Positions 30,426 to 39,008 of a stretch of DNA of 64,000 nucleotides are shown in pieces; position 1 is the stretch's first letter; the number at the start of each line of letters is the position of its first letter. This DNA comes from Streptomyces sp. BA2. Lineage in GTDB: Bacteria > Actinomycetota > Actinomycetes > Streptomycetales > Streptomycetaceae. A program made the position numbers and the translations under genes. A model generated the notes under the pieces. That model did not search any database. It saw nothing but the letters and a program-made list of their open reading frames with translations, and was not told the DNA's origin. Where the stretch lies: the NCBI RefSeq assembly GCF_009769735.1, contig NZ_WSRO01000002.1:744001-808000 (forward strand), given 5' to 3'.

Positions 30426-31126
30426 GACGTGCCTTCCTTTTGCCGCGGAATGAGGGGCCAGGCGCCTTCGACGACGGCCTGCGGGTCCTTCTTGCGGAAG
30501 TGCTCCTGGAGGCTCTCGGCCTGTTCGGCGGCCCATCGGGTCTGGGCGCCGTGAAGCTCATCGAGGCTCATGAGGGCGAGTGCCGGGTAGTGGGTGGCCT
30601 GCCGCCAGGCGACCCGACAGGCGGCGATCGCGTCGGCGTCTGCGCTGTGGGCTGCATCGAGGCGAACCTCGTAGTGCTGGCAGAGGGCGGCGAGGGTGCG
30701 CTTCCCCGGCCGGTACCGGTCAACTTCCTTGTCGATGACGAACGGGTCGATGACCGGCCCAGCAGGCAGCTGGGCTAGATCGAATCGTCCGGCTTCCCTG
30801 TCGAGGAGGGTCAGGTCGTAGCGGGCGTTCATGGCCACGACCGGTATGCCGCCGAGGACGATCTGGGTGAGCGCGCCGAGGATCTCCTCGACGGCGCTGC
30901 GCAGGTTCACGCCGTCGGCGCGGGCTCGCTCCGTGCTGATTCCGTGAACGGCCGTTGCTCCGGCGGGGATCTCCTCGCCGTCGACGTCGGCCAGCCAGTT
31001 CGCGGTGGTAGTGGGCTGGCCGCCGCCGACCTGGACGATGAAGGCGCTGACGATGCGTGCAATCAGGGGGTCTGGTCCGGTGGATTCGATGTCAAAGCCG
31101 GCCATGCGACCGGTGTGCCACGTCAT
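30422..31126 (-). CDS. DnaQ-type 3'-5' exonuclease (first of two)
   Basis: 234 residues. FDIESTGPDP gives the DxE pair (Asp12, Glu14) of motif Exo I, a middle NARYDLTLL provides Exo II, and HSADADAIAA carries the His/Asp of Exo III, so it is a DEDDh nuclease. These proofread or trim DNA 3' ends. ATGA-coupled to the 118-residue gene after it. Confidence 0.85.
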   Translation of the reverse strand: MTWHTGRMAGFDIESTGPDPLIARIVSAFIVQVGGGQPTTTANWLADVDGEEIPAGATAVHGISTERARADGVNLRSAVEEILGALTQIVLGGIPVVAMNARYDLTLLDREAGRFDLAQLPAGPVIDPFVIDKEVDRYRPGKRTLAALCQHYEVRLDAAHSADADAIAACRVAWRQATHYPALALMSLDELHGAQTRWAAEQAESLQEHFRKKDPQAVVEGAWPLIPRQKEGTS

Positions 31127-31154
31127 GGCGTGTGGTCTCCTGGGCTCAGAGGGA

Positions 31155-31179
31155 CCGCTCGCATTACGGGTGCGAGCGG
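31155..31179 (-). terminator. Hairpin upstream of the DnaQ gene
   Basis: CCGCTCGCA (31155-31163) pairs with TGCGAGCGG (31171-31179) in the gap between 31194 and 31126. It may separate two transcription units. Confidence 0.55.
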
Positions 31180-31193
31180 CCCCTCGATGCGGT

Positions 31194-32138
31194 TTACGGG
31201 GTCGGCACTTGCGCGACGGCGGGCCAGCCGCCTTCGGGTTCGAGCTCGGCGTCGACCGGCTCGGCTTCGGCCTTCAGCCGGTCGGAGATCTCCTTGAGAT
31301 CGGCGATCAGCTCGTCGTTGAGGTGGCCAGCAGCGAAAGCCCGCCGGTACACGTCGCCGACGTCATCCGGAGTGAGCGCGCCCTCGGCCTCGGCGAGGTA
31401 GTCGGGGCGCGGCGCCTCGATCGCGGCGACAGGCTGCGTGCCAGACGGGTCGAGGGCGAGCGCGGTCGACAGCGGGCCGGACAGCGCCTGCCGCGGGGTC
31501 ACGCCGCGCAGTTCGACCACGACGACGGGAAACTTCTTCGTCTCGCCGTTGCGGACGACCTGCCGCGGTTCGATCCGCAGCGTCACGGGCACAAACCCGT
31601 CGCCGTTGGTTCCGGCGAGGACCATGTCGACCATGCCGCCCCACTCGGATGCGGCGTAGAAGCTGTGGGTCTCGGCCCGCCACAAACCCATCCCTGACAG
31701 GTCGGGCAGCATCACGTTGAGGCGTGAGGTGGCGGAGCAGACGGTGCCCTTCTTCTGCTGGTGCCACTCCTCACCGAACCGGGCGAGGCACAGGCAGGGC
31801 TGGCGGGAGAGGAGTTCGGTCTCGCCGTCGCAGCGCCGCTGGCAGCCGCCCTTGGACCACATCTCGTTGTACTGGTTGAGCGGATCACCGGGCGTGATCA
31901 GGGCTTCGATGGAGGCCGCCTTGGTGATGACCCGCCACTGCTCGATCGTCGAGTTCAGCGGCTTCCACGATTCGGGCTCGCCGCCCCACAGCTTGGCCGC
32001 GGTACGGACGTGCTCTTCGGAGTGCGACGTGACGACCCACGTCGCGGAGCGCATCGGCTTGTTGCCCTGGGTGTAGCCAGTGCGGAGGCGGCCGTGTTCG
32101 GCAGCGCGCCGCTGGATGTTGAGGAGCCGGGAGCCCAT
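31194..32138 (-). CDS. Protein resembling phage recombination directionality factor Gp3
   Basis: 314 residues. RLRTGYTQGNKP near the N-terminus, TWVVTSHSEEHVRTAAKLWGG, a Cys cluster CQRRCDG plus CLCLA, and TVCSATSRLNVMLPDL resemble what I recall of phiC31-like Gp3 proteins, which switch serine integrases from integration to excision. This element's integrase is a tyrosine type, so another role such as a DNA-binding partner of the RecB-like nuclease is possible. The call rests on recalled similarity. Confidence 0.5.
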   Translation of the reverse strand: MGSRLLNIQRRAAEHGRLRTGYTQGNKPMRSATWVVTSHSEEHVRTAAKLWGGEPESWKPLNSTIEQWRVITKAASIEALITPGDPLNQYNEMWSKGGCQRRCDGETELLSRQPCLCLARFGEEWHQQKKGTVCSATSRLNVMLPDLSGMGLWRAETHSFYAASEWGGMVDMVLAGTNGDGFVPVTLRIEPRQVVRNGETKKFPVVVVELRGVTPRQALSGPLSTALALDPSGTQPVAAIEAPRPDYLAEAEGALTPDDVGDVYRRAFAAGHLNDELIADLKEISDRLKAEAEPVDAELEPEGGWPAVAQVPTP

Positions 32139-32139
32139 G

Positions 32140-32985
32140 TCAGGCCACCTTTCGGAAGTTGCGCCACCGGGCCGGGACGGGCTGGTCGGGGGCGAGGAGG
32201 GCCGGATAGGAGGAGGGGGCGGCGTGGTGCCACAGCGCGTTGACGAGCGCCCCGCGGAACGCTTTGTGGGCGTCGCGGCCGGCGGGCATCTCGACGAGGG
32301 CGTGGGACTTGGCCCGCAGGTTGAGGACCCCGGCCTTCTGGATCTCCGGCATGGGCTGCTCGGAGTCGTCAGGGAGCAGGACCGTCTCGCAGTAGCGCAG
32401 GGCCGCCAGCTGCTGGGTGTTCTCCGGGTAGACGGCCTTGGCGGAGCGGGTCGCCGACGTCTTGAAGTCGATCAACCAGAGTTCGAGGGCGCGGTCTTCG
32501 CCGGTGGGCAGCCAGACCATGAGGTCGGCGGTCCCGGCGTAGCCGAGCCTGCGATGCAGGCAGGTGATCTCGGCGGCGACGACGTGCTTGTCGATGTCGA
32601 CACCCCAGAAGCCGAGGAAGCATTCCAGCTGCACCAGGTAGGGGGCGACTTCGCGCTCGACGGCGAACGGCGCTCCCAGGAGCCGCTTCTCGGCGGCCTT
32701 GTGGATGAGGGTGCCGAGGTCGGAGGCGGTGTCGCGGGCGTCCTTGTGGATCTGCTTGAGCTGCTTGGTGAGCGCGTCCCGGTCGGTGATGGCGCGGCGG
32801 GCGACCTCCATGCGGTGGTCGAGAATCCACTCCAGGGTGACCTTGACTGCCCACGGTGCGAGGGCGCGCGTCTTGTTGACGGAGGTGTCGAGGACGTTGG
32901 TGACGGAGACGAGGTCAGGGCCGCCCGTCGGGTCGGTGTAGTAGCGGCCGTTGTCGGTCTCGTGGGCGTGACGCGGGGCGGTCAT
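32140..32985 (-). CDS. RecB-like PD-(D/E)XK nuclease
   Basis: 281 residues. AAEITCLHRRLGYAGTADLM and LWLIDFKTS place Glu139, Asp154, Asp173 and Lys175 in the order of the PD-(D/E)XK active site. The N-terminal half is helical, with THR-rich SVNKTRALAPWAVK and IHKDARDTASDLG. Phage-encoded homologues act as 5'-3' exonucleases next to annealing proteins. Its neighbours here are the Gp3-like protein and an exonuclease, so a recombination module is likely. Confidence 0.85.
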   Translation of the reverse strand: MTAPRHAHETDNGRYYTDPTGGPDLVSVTNVLDTSVNKTRALAPWAVKVTLEWILDHRMEVARRAITDRDALTKQLKQIHKDARDTASDLGTLIHKAAEKRLLGAPFAVEREVAPYLVQLECFLGFWGVDIDKHVVAAEITCLHRRLGYAGTADLMVWLPTGEDRALELWLIDFKTSATRSAKAVYPENTQQLAALRYCETVLLPDDSEQPMPEIQKAGVLNLRAKSHALVEMPAGRDAHKAFRGALVNALWHHAAPSSYPALLAPDQPVPARWRNFRKVA

Positions 32986-33722
32986 GATGCGTCTCCGTTG
33001 GTGCGGGAGAGCGCCTCGCCTGCCATCTCGGCAAGCTGTTCGTCGGACGCGGTGTAGAACGCGTCGGCCTTGGTGATTGCGTCGTACACGTCGCGGGCCC
33101 AGCGGGCATCGCCGAGCGCCGTATGGGCGACGCCCTTGGTCGGCGGCTCGATGCCCATGAGGCGGGACAGTTCGTAGGAGCGCCAGCCGTCGTCGAGGAG
33201 CTGGTCGGCGCGGGCGTAGAACTCGGCGTCGCAGTTCTGCTTGGTGAGGGTGTAGGCCTGCCCGTACAGGTGGCCGACGGCCATCGTCGCGACGTCGCGG
33301 GTGCGGTAGTGCCAGGCCGGGGTGGTGCCGGCTTGTCGGAACAGCTTGGTGAGGAACCGCTCGTCGAACGCCGGGTTGGATCCGACGAGGACAGAGCCGT
33401 CGAGGATCCCCATCAGGTCGAGCATCAGATCCCGGCCGGAGACGGGGCGGGCGTCGGGCGTGCTGCCCGTGGCCAGCCGGACGGCCATCTCGCCCTCGGG
33501 TACGGCGAACCGCTTGTGGTAGCCGTTGAGATCGAGCGCCTCAGGGTCGGCTTCGGCGAGGCTGACGCGGATCTGCCACAAGTACTCGGCGTCGGGGTGG
33601 CCGGGCCGGCGGTGGATGACGGCGATCTCCCACGCGTCGTGGTGGTCGGCGTCCAGGCCCGTTGTTTCGGTGTCGATGAAGGCGAGAGGCCTGGGGGCCT
33701 TCGCGGGGTTGCTGGTGCTCAT
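32982..33722 (-). CDS. DnaQ-type 3'-5' exonuclease (second of two)
   Basis: 246 residues, ATG at 33722. FIDTETTGLD (Asp17, Glu19) is a textbook Exo I; GSNPAFDERFL gives Exo II; AHTALGDARWARDVYD gives Exo III. Belongs to the DEDDh family. It shares only the fold with the copy at 30422. Stop overlaps the start of the RecB-like gene. Confidence 0.87.
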   Translation of the reverse strand: MSTSNPAKAPRPLAFIDTETTGLDADHHDAWEIAVIHRRPGHPDAEYLWQIRVSLAEADPEALDLNGYHKRFAVPEGEMAVRLATGSTPDARPVSGRDLMLDLMGILDGSVLVGSNPAFDERFLTKLFRQAGTTPAWHYRTRDVATMAVGHLYGQAYTLTKQNCDAEFYARADQLLDDGWRSYELSRLMGIEPPTKGVAHTALGDARWARDVYDAITKADAFYTASDEQLAEMAGEALSRTNGDAS

Positions 33723-33750
33723 GAGGCTCGCTTTCGGGTGTGAGTTGCCG

Positions 33751-33784
33751 GGCCCCGCCCGCCAGGGGGAGGGAGGGCGGGGCC
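33751..33784 (-). terminator. Terminator hairpin between the methyltransferase and exonuclease genes
   Basis: GGCCCCGCCC (33751-33760) pairs with GGGCGGGGCC (33775-33784), 14-nt loop. It sits after the methyltransferase stop (33900) and before the exonuclease start (33722). Confidence 0.6.
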
Positions 33785-33899
33785 TCGGCTGCCGCGGATC
33801 CACCAGGGGGGGTGGCGGTTCGACGCGGCGTCTATGGGGTTGTGGTGTGGGTGCCGGGCGGTCGGCGGGTGTGCAGCCGACGGCCCGGCAGATCGCGGG

Positions 33900-34991
33900 T
33901 TAGCCGGTGTCGAGGTCGCCGAAGAGCACGGTGGCGAGGGGCTTGGACAGCCGGGTCTTGCACAGGGCGGCGTGGTCGGGGCCGAGTTCCATGCCGATCG
34001 CGTGGAGGCCTTCGATGACGCAGGCTTCGAGGGTGGTTCCGGAGCCTGCGAACGGATCGAGGACCGTTCCGCCGGGCGGGGTGATCAGGCGGACGAACCA
34101 GCGCATCAGGGCGAGGGGCTTCACGGTCGTGTGCGCGGTGCCGTCCGCGAGACGCGGGCGCTCCGATGCGGGGGCTTTGGCCTCGTAGCGGAAGACGGGG
34201 AAGAAGCGGGAGGCGCCGCCGGTGTCGCCGTGGCCGCTGTTGCTGACATGGTTTCCGTCGCTGACGCCCATGACTCCGCCACTGCGCCTTTGCCCTTTCA
34301 CGGGGCTGCTCGGGCTTGTGCTGAGGCCGCTCTGCCGGTCCATGTCGGCGACGGGGCAGCCGGGCACGCAGCCGTCGGCGCAGGCGTCCCCGACGGGTTC
34401 GTCGTGGTCGTTGAGGAGCGGAGGGTGAGTGAGGAGCACGTTCGTCGGCCAGCGGGCGGCATCCTCCGTGGCAGGCGCGGTGATCATGCCGTTAGCGGCA
34501 ACCGCTTCAGGGTCACTACGCCACGGGCGATCCCAGCCGTCACCGCGTGATTCGTCGCCGCCCCGGGCTGCTAGCGCCGTCCTGCCGTCCGAACGCATCC
34601 GCGGTCCTACGACCTCGCGCGTCGCCCCGGCCGCCTTGTCGATGGCCTTGGACACGTCCAGCGATTTCGGCATGCCGCTGCCGTAGATCCAGTGGAGGCT
34701 GTCGCGGATCTCGAAGCCCGCGTCCTCGATGGCGACGGTCATGCGGTGGTAGGTGCGGGTGCCGCCGAAGGCGAGGAGGTGCCCGCCGGGCTTCAGGACG
34801 CGCAGGCACTCGTCCCACAGCTTCACGTTGTAGGCGACACCTGAGGCGTCCCAGGCGCGGCCCATGAACGACAATTCGTATGGCGGGTCGGTGACGATCG
34901 AGTCCACCGAGGCGTCGGGGAGTGTGGGCAGGATGTCGAGGCTGTCGCCGAGGTACAGCGTGACGTGGCCGTCGCTGTAGTACGGGTCCAT
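33900..34991 (-). CDS. DNA N4/N6 (amino) methyltransferase
   Basis: 363 residues. DPPY (35-38) precedes DPFAGSGTT (312-320), the order of beta-class amino methyltransferases, which transfer a methyl group to adenine N6 or cytosine N4. A Gly/Ser-rich, cysteine-bearing insertion (about 150-265) lies between. No cognate restriction enzyme is beside it. ATG at 34991 overlaps the upstream stop (TGATG); the adjacent GTG is less likely. It may shield the element from host restriction. Confidence 0.9.
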   Translation of the reverse strand: MDPYYSDGHVTLYLGDSLDILPTLPDASVDSIVTDPPYELSFMGRAWDASGVAYNVKLWDECLRVLKPGGHLLAFGGTRTYHRMTVAIEDAGFEIRDSLHWIYGSGMPKSLDVSKAIDKAAGATREVVGPRMRSDGRTALAARGGDESRGDGWDRPWRSDPEAVAANGMITAPATEDAARWPTNVLLTHPPLLNDHDEPVGDACADGCVPGCPVADMDRQSGLSTSPSSPVKGQRRSGGVMGVSDGNHVSNSGHGDTGGASRFFPVFRYEAKAPASERPRLADGTAHTTVKPLALMRWFVRLITPPGGTVLDPFAGSGTTLEACVIEGLHAIGMELGPDHAALCKTRLSKPLATVLFGDLDTG

Positions 34992-35566
34992 CACGCCACC
35001 CCCTTCACGGTCTTGAGCGGCACCGTGGCGTCGACGCCCCAGCTGGCGGCCCGCACGTGTCCGGGGTCGGCGGAGGCGCCGGATGTCGACACCTGGACGA
35101 CGGGGCTGAGGAGTCCGGCTGCGGCGGCGTCCTGCAGGGCGACCGGGCGGGCGGCCCTGCGGACTGCGCTGACGTCGGTTTCCTGTGTCTTGGTGGCGGC
35201 CGTCTCGACGTTCTTCTTGTCGGCCCTGCGCCCTGTCGCCTCGTCGAGGTCTTCGCGAAGGGTGCGGACCATGCCCGCCTGCTGCGCGAGGTGCTTCCGG
35301 TCGATGCCCGCCTGCTCGTTGAGCCGCTTCACGTCCGCTTCGAGGTCGGTGATGAGCTGCTCCAGGATGATGGAGCCGTCATCTGCTGCGGCCTTCGCGT
35401 TGAGCAGCGCCACGTTCTCCTCACGGAGTCCGTCCATCTGATGACGGAGTCCGGCGAGCTGCTGCGCGTGCTCAGCCTTCAGCGCCTTCAGGTAGTCGTC
35501 GACGCGGTGCTTGGGCTCGCCCTTCGGCTTGTCCCGCAGGCCGGGGATGAGGTCGGTGAGGGTCAT
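34991..35566 (-). CDS. Coiled-coil hypothetical protein
   Basis: 191 residues. A long heptad region (about 22-110: YLKALKAEHAQQLAGLRHQ, then DLEADVKRLNEQ and VRTLREDLDEATG) ends in a polar domain. ATG at 35566 preceded by GGCGGCGGC without a clear site; translational coupling with the upstream gene (ATGA) compensates. Unknown function. Confidence 0.6.
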   Translation of the reverse strand: MTLTDLIPGLRDKPKGEPKHRVDDYLKALKAEHAQQLAGLRHQMDGLREENVALLNAKAAADDGSIILEQLITDLEADVKRLNEQAGIDRKHLAQQAGMVRTLREDLDEATGRRADKKNVETAATKTQETDVSAVRRAARPVALQDAAAAGLLSPVVQVSTSGASADPGHVRAASWGVDATVPLKTVKGVA

Positions 35567-35958
35567 GCCGCCGCCTCCGCCCGGAGTTCGGCCGCGGTGT
35601 CGCGGAAGGCGTTGCGGACGTCGTCTGCGGTGCGCTCCAACTCGTCGTTCCACCAGGCGATCTGTCGCGGGATCGCCGGGATCTTGAGGTAGCGGGCGAC
35701 AGCGAGCGCTGTCGCGTCGGCCAACGCGATGCGGTCTTCGAGGCGGCGCTTGCTGACGCCGAGCAGCGGGCTTCCGGTGACGGCCGTGTTGATCGCGCCG
35801 AGCATGTCGACCCGGCACTCGCCGAACGCTGTGCCTTCCTCGCACTGCTCTTCGTCGTAGAGGTAGCCGCGGTGCCAGCCGACGCGGTCGATGACCTCGA
35901 TGGCCTTGTCGAGGACGTCGGCGATCTCGACCTTGGTAGGTGCGGTTGTGCTGATCAC
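35563..35958 (-). CDS. 131-residue hypothetical protein
   Basis: GTG start at 35958 overlapping the upstream stop (GTGA). Mostly helical: KVEIADVLDKAIEVIDRVG, then EDRIALADATALAVARYLK and a charged tail. Two Cys at ECEEGTAFGEC-like position (EQCEEGTAFGEC). No motif. Unknown. Confidence 0.6.
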   Translation of the reverse strand: MISTTAPTKVEIADVLDKAIEVIDRVGWHRGYLYDEEQCEEGTAFGECRVDMLGAINTAVTGSPLLGVSKRRLEDRIALADATALAVARYLKIPAIPRQIAWWNDELERTADDVRNAFRDTAAELRAEAAA

Positions 35959-36104
35959 GGCTTCCTCCGCTCGGGGGTCGGCTGGTCGTCGTAGGAGTCG
36001 TCGCGGCGCTGCTTGATCCGCTCCTCGATGTCCCGGACCTTGGTGGCCAGGCGGCCACGACCGGCGACGCGTTCGGCGAGGGTGGTGCGCGGGGCGGCCT
36101 TCAC
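35955..36104 (-). CDS. 49-residue basic protein
   Basis: GTG at 36104, TGA at 35955-35957. TTLAERVAGRGRLATKVRD followed by IEERIKQRRDD; likely a single basic helix. Overlaps both neighbours by 4 bp. Unknown. Confidence 0.5.
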   Translation of the reverse strand: MKAAPRTTLAERVAGRGRLATKVRDIEERIKQRRDDSYDDQPTPERRKP

Positions 36105-36340
36105 GGCGCCTCCCGGTTGGTCCTGGCCTCGATGCCGAGCGCGGCGAGGAGGCCGCTGAGGTCGGCGGCGATGGCGGGGTCTTGGCCGAGCTCACGTCCG
36201 GCGAGCCGCGGCATGATGTCGTCGAGCGCGTGGGGGTGTTCGGCGGCGATCGCATCGGCGACACGGACGGCGGCGCGGCGCTGCTGTCCCGGGCTGGCCT
36301 TGCGGCGGCGGGGGTCGTCGGTTCCGAGTTCGAGTCCCAT
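36101..36340 (-). CDS. 79-residue hypothetical protein
   Basis: ATG at 36340 overlapping the stop of the gene before it (TGATG). Starts MGLELGTDDPRRRKASPGQQ; helical with RVADAIAAEHPHALDDIMPR and LSGLLAALGIEART. Unknown function in the string of coupled small genes. Confidence 0.55.
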   Translation of the reverse strand: MGLELGTDDPRRRKASPGQQRRAAVRVADAIAAEHPHALDDIMPRLAGRELGQDPAIAADLSGLLAALGIEARTNREAP

Positions 36341-36918
36341 CACGCCTCCTTCGCGGCGAGGCGGGCGTCGTAGGCGGCGAGCGACTCGACGAACCCGGCG
36401 TCCGCGCTGTCACGGAAAGCTCGGGACGCGTGGCGGCCCCAGGTGGTGAGGCGACCTGTGTCGGCGTGCCAGGTCTGCGTGCGCTCCCAGTCGGCTGCGG
36501 GGAATGCTCCCTGGAGCAGTGCGGCGAGCCGTCGGCATCCGCCTTGCGGCAGGCGGACCATGTCGCCGTCCGCGTTGCTGGCGCGGACCACGAAGGTCTG
36601 CGTCATCTCCCCCGACGTGTCCGTCCATACGGGCGTCGCCAGCACGGTGACCGCGCCGGGCGCGATCTGGTCGATGCGGTACGGCAACTGCTTGCAGTGC
36701 CTGCGCCTGCGGCCCGCCGAGGATCGGCGGGGTCGCAGCGGGACTGCCTCGCTCTGTCGGGAGCGCCGCGTAATGCAAGTGGAGAAGTACTCGCCTCGCA
36801 CGCCGCGCGACCAGGTGCGCAGTTCAGGCCCGTACACAGCCGTGTAGTCGGCGTCGAGGGCAACGAGGGACTCTTCGACGCCGTCGGCATCTGTCAGGGT
36901 GCTGATCACGGTCGTCAT
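36340..36918 (-). CDS. 192-residue hypothetical protein
   Basis: ATG at 36918. Beta-rich (VISTLTDADGVEESLVALD, IAPGAVTVLATPVWTD) with an internal very basic stretch SAGRRRRHCKQLPYR. The C-terminus is helical and charged. No family recognised. Confidence 0.6.
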   Translation of the reverse strand: MTTVISTLTDADGVEESLVALDADYTAVYGPELRTWSRGVRGEYFSTCITRRSRQSEAVPLRPRRSSAGRRRRHCKQLPYRIDQIAPGAVTVLATPVWTDTSGEMTQTFVVRASNADGDMVRLPQGGCRRLAALLQGAFPAADWERTQTWHADTGRLTTWGRHASRAFRDSADAGFVESLAAYDARLAAKEA

Positions 36919-37115
36919 GCCGCCACCGCCTTGGCCTGCGCCGGGGTGCGGGCGTCGATCGCGCCGAGCAGGCCGGTGACGGCGCCGTGAAGGGCTGCGA
37001 AGTCGACGGCACTAACGGGCTCCTGCTCGGCGAGAGCCTTCGCGATCGGGGCGTGCGCCTCACGCACGACGTCGATGACCCCGGCGAGGCCGGCGTCCAG
37101 GTGCAGGTTGTTCAT
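36915..37115 (-). CDS. 66-residue hypothetical protein
   Basis: Starts MNNLHLDAGLAGVIDVVRE; all helix (KALAEQEPVSAVDFAALHG, TGLLGAIDARTPAQA). Coupled on both sides by ATGA/TGATG overlaps. Unknown. Confidence 0.5.
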   Translation of the reverse strand: MNNLHLDAGLAGVIDVVREAHAPIAKALAEQEPVSAVDFAALHGAVTGLLGAIDARTPAQAKAVAA

Positions 37116-37366
37116 GACGCCTCCTGGTGGCGCTTGTTGCTGGCGGCGAGGGCAGCGATGTGCTCGGCCCATCCGGGATAGGTCGCGTCGGTGGGCTCCT
37201 CGTCCATGTGGGCGACGAGGCGCTGGTCGAGCGCGTAGGCGAGCCGGTCGGACTCGCTGTGCGTGGCTGTGGCCGCCTGCCGGAGGGTGATGCACGCAGC
37301 CTCAGCGGCCACCGTGTCGGCGGGCACGTCCAGGGCGGCGATGTCGCGGTGCGGAGTCGTCGTCAT
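37112..37366 (-). CDS. 84-residue hypothetical protein
   Basis: ATG at 37366 (TGATG). Helical, acidic: ALDVPADTVAAEAACITLRQ, then QRLVAHMDEEPTDATYPGWA. An upstream in-frame ATG would extend it by three residues. Unknown function. Confidence 0.55.
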   Translation of the reverse strand: MTTTPHRDIAALDVPADTVAAEAACITLRQAATATHSESDRLAYALDQRLVAHMDEEPTDATYPGWAEHIAALAASNKRHQEAS

Positions 37367-37920
37367 CACCAGCACCTGCCGATCTCGCGGATCGATCCCG
37401 TGGCCTCGCGGACCGAGTCGACGGTGTCGTCGCCGTTGAAGGAGCCGGCGAGACGGCCGATGTAGCGGATGCCGTTCTCGTGGCTGAGGGACAGCCAGGC
37501 GTTGCCCTTGCCGTCGATGTAGATGTGGCGGCGGCGGTCGCCCGGGTTGTCGGGGCGTACACCGTCGGCGGCCTCACGGACGACGGGCACCCACTCTGGG
37601 ACGGGCAGCGGGTTCTCCCAGCGGAGAGACTGTTCCTCGGCCCCGTCGCATACCGCGTGCACGTCGTTGAGGCAGCGGGTGAGGTAGGCCAGCTCTTCGG
37701 CGGCCGTCGGCTCGTGGTCGGCGTACTTCCCCAGCTCGGTGCGGACCTCGTCGCGTTCGGCGCGGACCGCAGCCAGCTCGGCGGCCAGGTCGTGCACGTC
37801 GTTCTTCAACCACTCGACATCGGCGAGGGAAGCCTGCCCACGACGACGGCACTTCGCCATCAGGGCATCGGCACCCGCAACCGTCTCGGCTTCGCGCTGC
37901 GGCGACAGGCGGGCGCTCAT
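37366..37920 (-). CDS. 184-residue coiled-coil hypothetical protein
   Basis: Residues 40-75 form a charged coil (NDVHDLAAELAAVRAERDE); the C-terminal half is beta with HIYIDGKGNAWLSLSHENG, suggestive of a small sheet domain. No catalytic motif. Related-looking proteins occur in other Streptomyces elements. Confidence 0.6.
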   Translation of the reverse strand: MSARLSPQREAETVAGADALMAKCRRRGQASLADVEWLKNDVHDLAAELAAVRAERDEVRTELGKYADHEPTAAEELAYLTRCLNDVHAVCDGAEEQSLRWENPLPVPEWVPVVREAADGVRPDNPGDRRRHIYIDGKGNAWLSLSHENGIRYIGRLAGSFNGDDTVDSVREATGSIREIGRCW

Positions 37921-38093
37921 GCGGCACCGTCCTCACCGTCGGCGGGGATGTGGGAGCCGCCATCGCGCCAGGCGTAGACGCGCAGTGCACATTCCGTGTA
38001 CGGCTGGCGCACGATGTCCATGAGTGCGTCGTCCCAGAAGCCCAGGAACGACTCCTCGACGTCAGCGATCAAGTCCGGGGTCAGGGCGCTCAT
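37917..38093 (-). CDS. 58-residue hypothetical protein
   Basis: ATG at 38093, TGA at 37917-37919. Aromatic/acidic (LIADVEESFLGFWDDALMD, then TECALRVYAWRDGG). Linked to neighbours by ATGA-type overlaps. Unknown. Confidence 0.55.
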   Translation of the reverse strand: MSALTPDLIADVEESFLGFWDDALMDIVRQPYTECALRVYAWRDGGSHIPADGEDGAA

Positions 38094-38908
38094 GACGTGC
38101 CTCCCTGAGACGAAGCCGCCGGGATCTGCACGGAGGCTGTACCGCCGAGCCGCTTGTGCAGCTCATGGACGCCCTTGACCGTGACGCGCAACTGCGGGGC
38201 ACCGAGCGTCAGCTCTTTGGTGCGCGGGTGCGTGTACGACTGGGGCAGCTCCGACAGCCAGCGGCGCTCGACCGCGTACTGCTTCGCCCGGTACCGGTGG
38301 TCGGCGTTCTGGACGTAGGCCCAGTCGAGTTCGTGGAGGAGCCCGAACAGCCGGTTGCGGCCCGTCTCGATCGCCGGGTCACGGGACAGGATCTTCGCCG
38401 CGTCCGCGACCGAGAAGTCTCCGTCGCCTGAGGCGAGCGTCTGCCACGAGTTGGCCGCAGGCTCCAGCTCGGCGACGCGAGCCTCGGCTGCGAGGCGCCC
38501 CTCTTCGGACTCGATCGCCGCCTGGAGGGCTTCCAGCTTCGTCATCTCGCGCGGCTGCACCGAGTACGAACCGGTCTGTCGGAGAGAAGGAACGACCTCG
38601 TGGGCGATCCAACGACGGAAGCTCTTGGCCCGCGGCGATCGAGAGATCAGCAGCAGGGCGTAAACGCCAGGCTCGGATACGAGCACCATCTGCTGGGCGC
38701 CACCAGGGGTGTCCACGGCCGCGGACACCCTCTCGTCCTCGTCGAGCTGGACGAGTGCGTCGCGGTACTTGCTAATGCCCACGGCGTCGCAGGCGTCCTT
38801 GCCGACGAACCAGGGCTGGCCGTCGATCATCACGGACCGCACGTGCTGCGCGGTCTCCGGGAAGGTGAACACCAACGGGGTGCTCGGAGATGGGACCATG
38901 TCGGACAC
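38090..38908 (-). CDS. BRO-N/KilAC phage-type antirepressor
   Basis: 272 residues, GTG start. The N-terminus (about 15-110) is a BRO-N domain: VRSVMIDGQPWFVGKDACDA, then ALVQLDEDER and LISRSPRAKSFRRWIAHEV. The C-terminus (about 165-260) is a KilAC-type DNA-binding domain with FSVADAAKILSRDP and a later LFGLLHELDWAY. Antirepressors release lysogeny-type repression. The nearby XRE gene and GTCTACA operators could be what it counters. Confidence 0.88.
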   Translation of the reverse strand: MSDMVPSPSTPLVFTFPETAQHVRSVMIDGQPWFVGKDACDAVGISKYRDALVQLDEDERVSAAVDTPGGAQQMVLVSEPGVYALLLISRSPRAKSFRRWIAHEVVPSLRQTGSYSVQPREMTKLEALQAAIESEEGRLAAEARVAELEPAANSWQTLASGDGDFSVADAAKILSRDPAIETGRNRLFGLLHELDWAYVQNADHRYRAKQYAVERRWLSELPQSYTHPRTKELTLGAPQLRVTVKGVHELHKRLGGTASVQIPAASSQGGTS

Positions 38909-39008
38909 GGGGTGTCTCTTTCTCTTGCACGTGGATGCAGGTGAGGGAGTTCCTCAGAGGCCCTGGCTGCCGGGCTTAGGCCCCCGGCGGTTGGGGCCGC
39001 AAGCCGCT

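Noticed and set aside
33900..34991. Restriction-modification system
   Set aside because: Only methyltransferase genes are present; no restriction endonuclease is adjacent to this or to the C5 enzyme, apart from the distant HNH protein.
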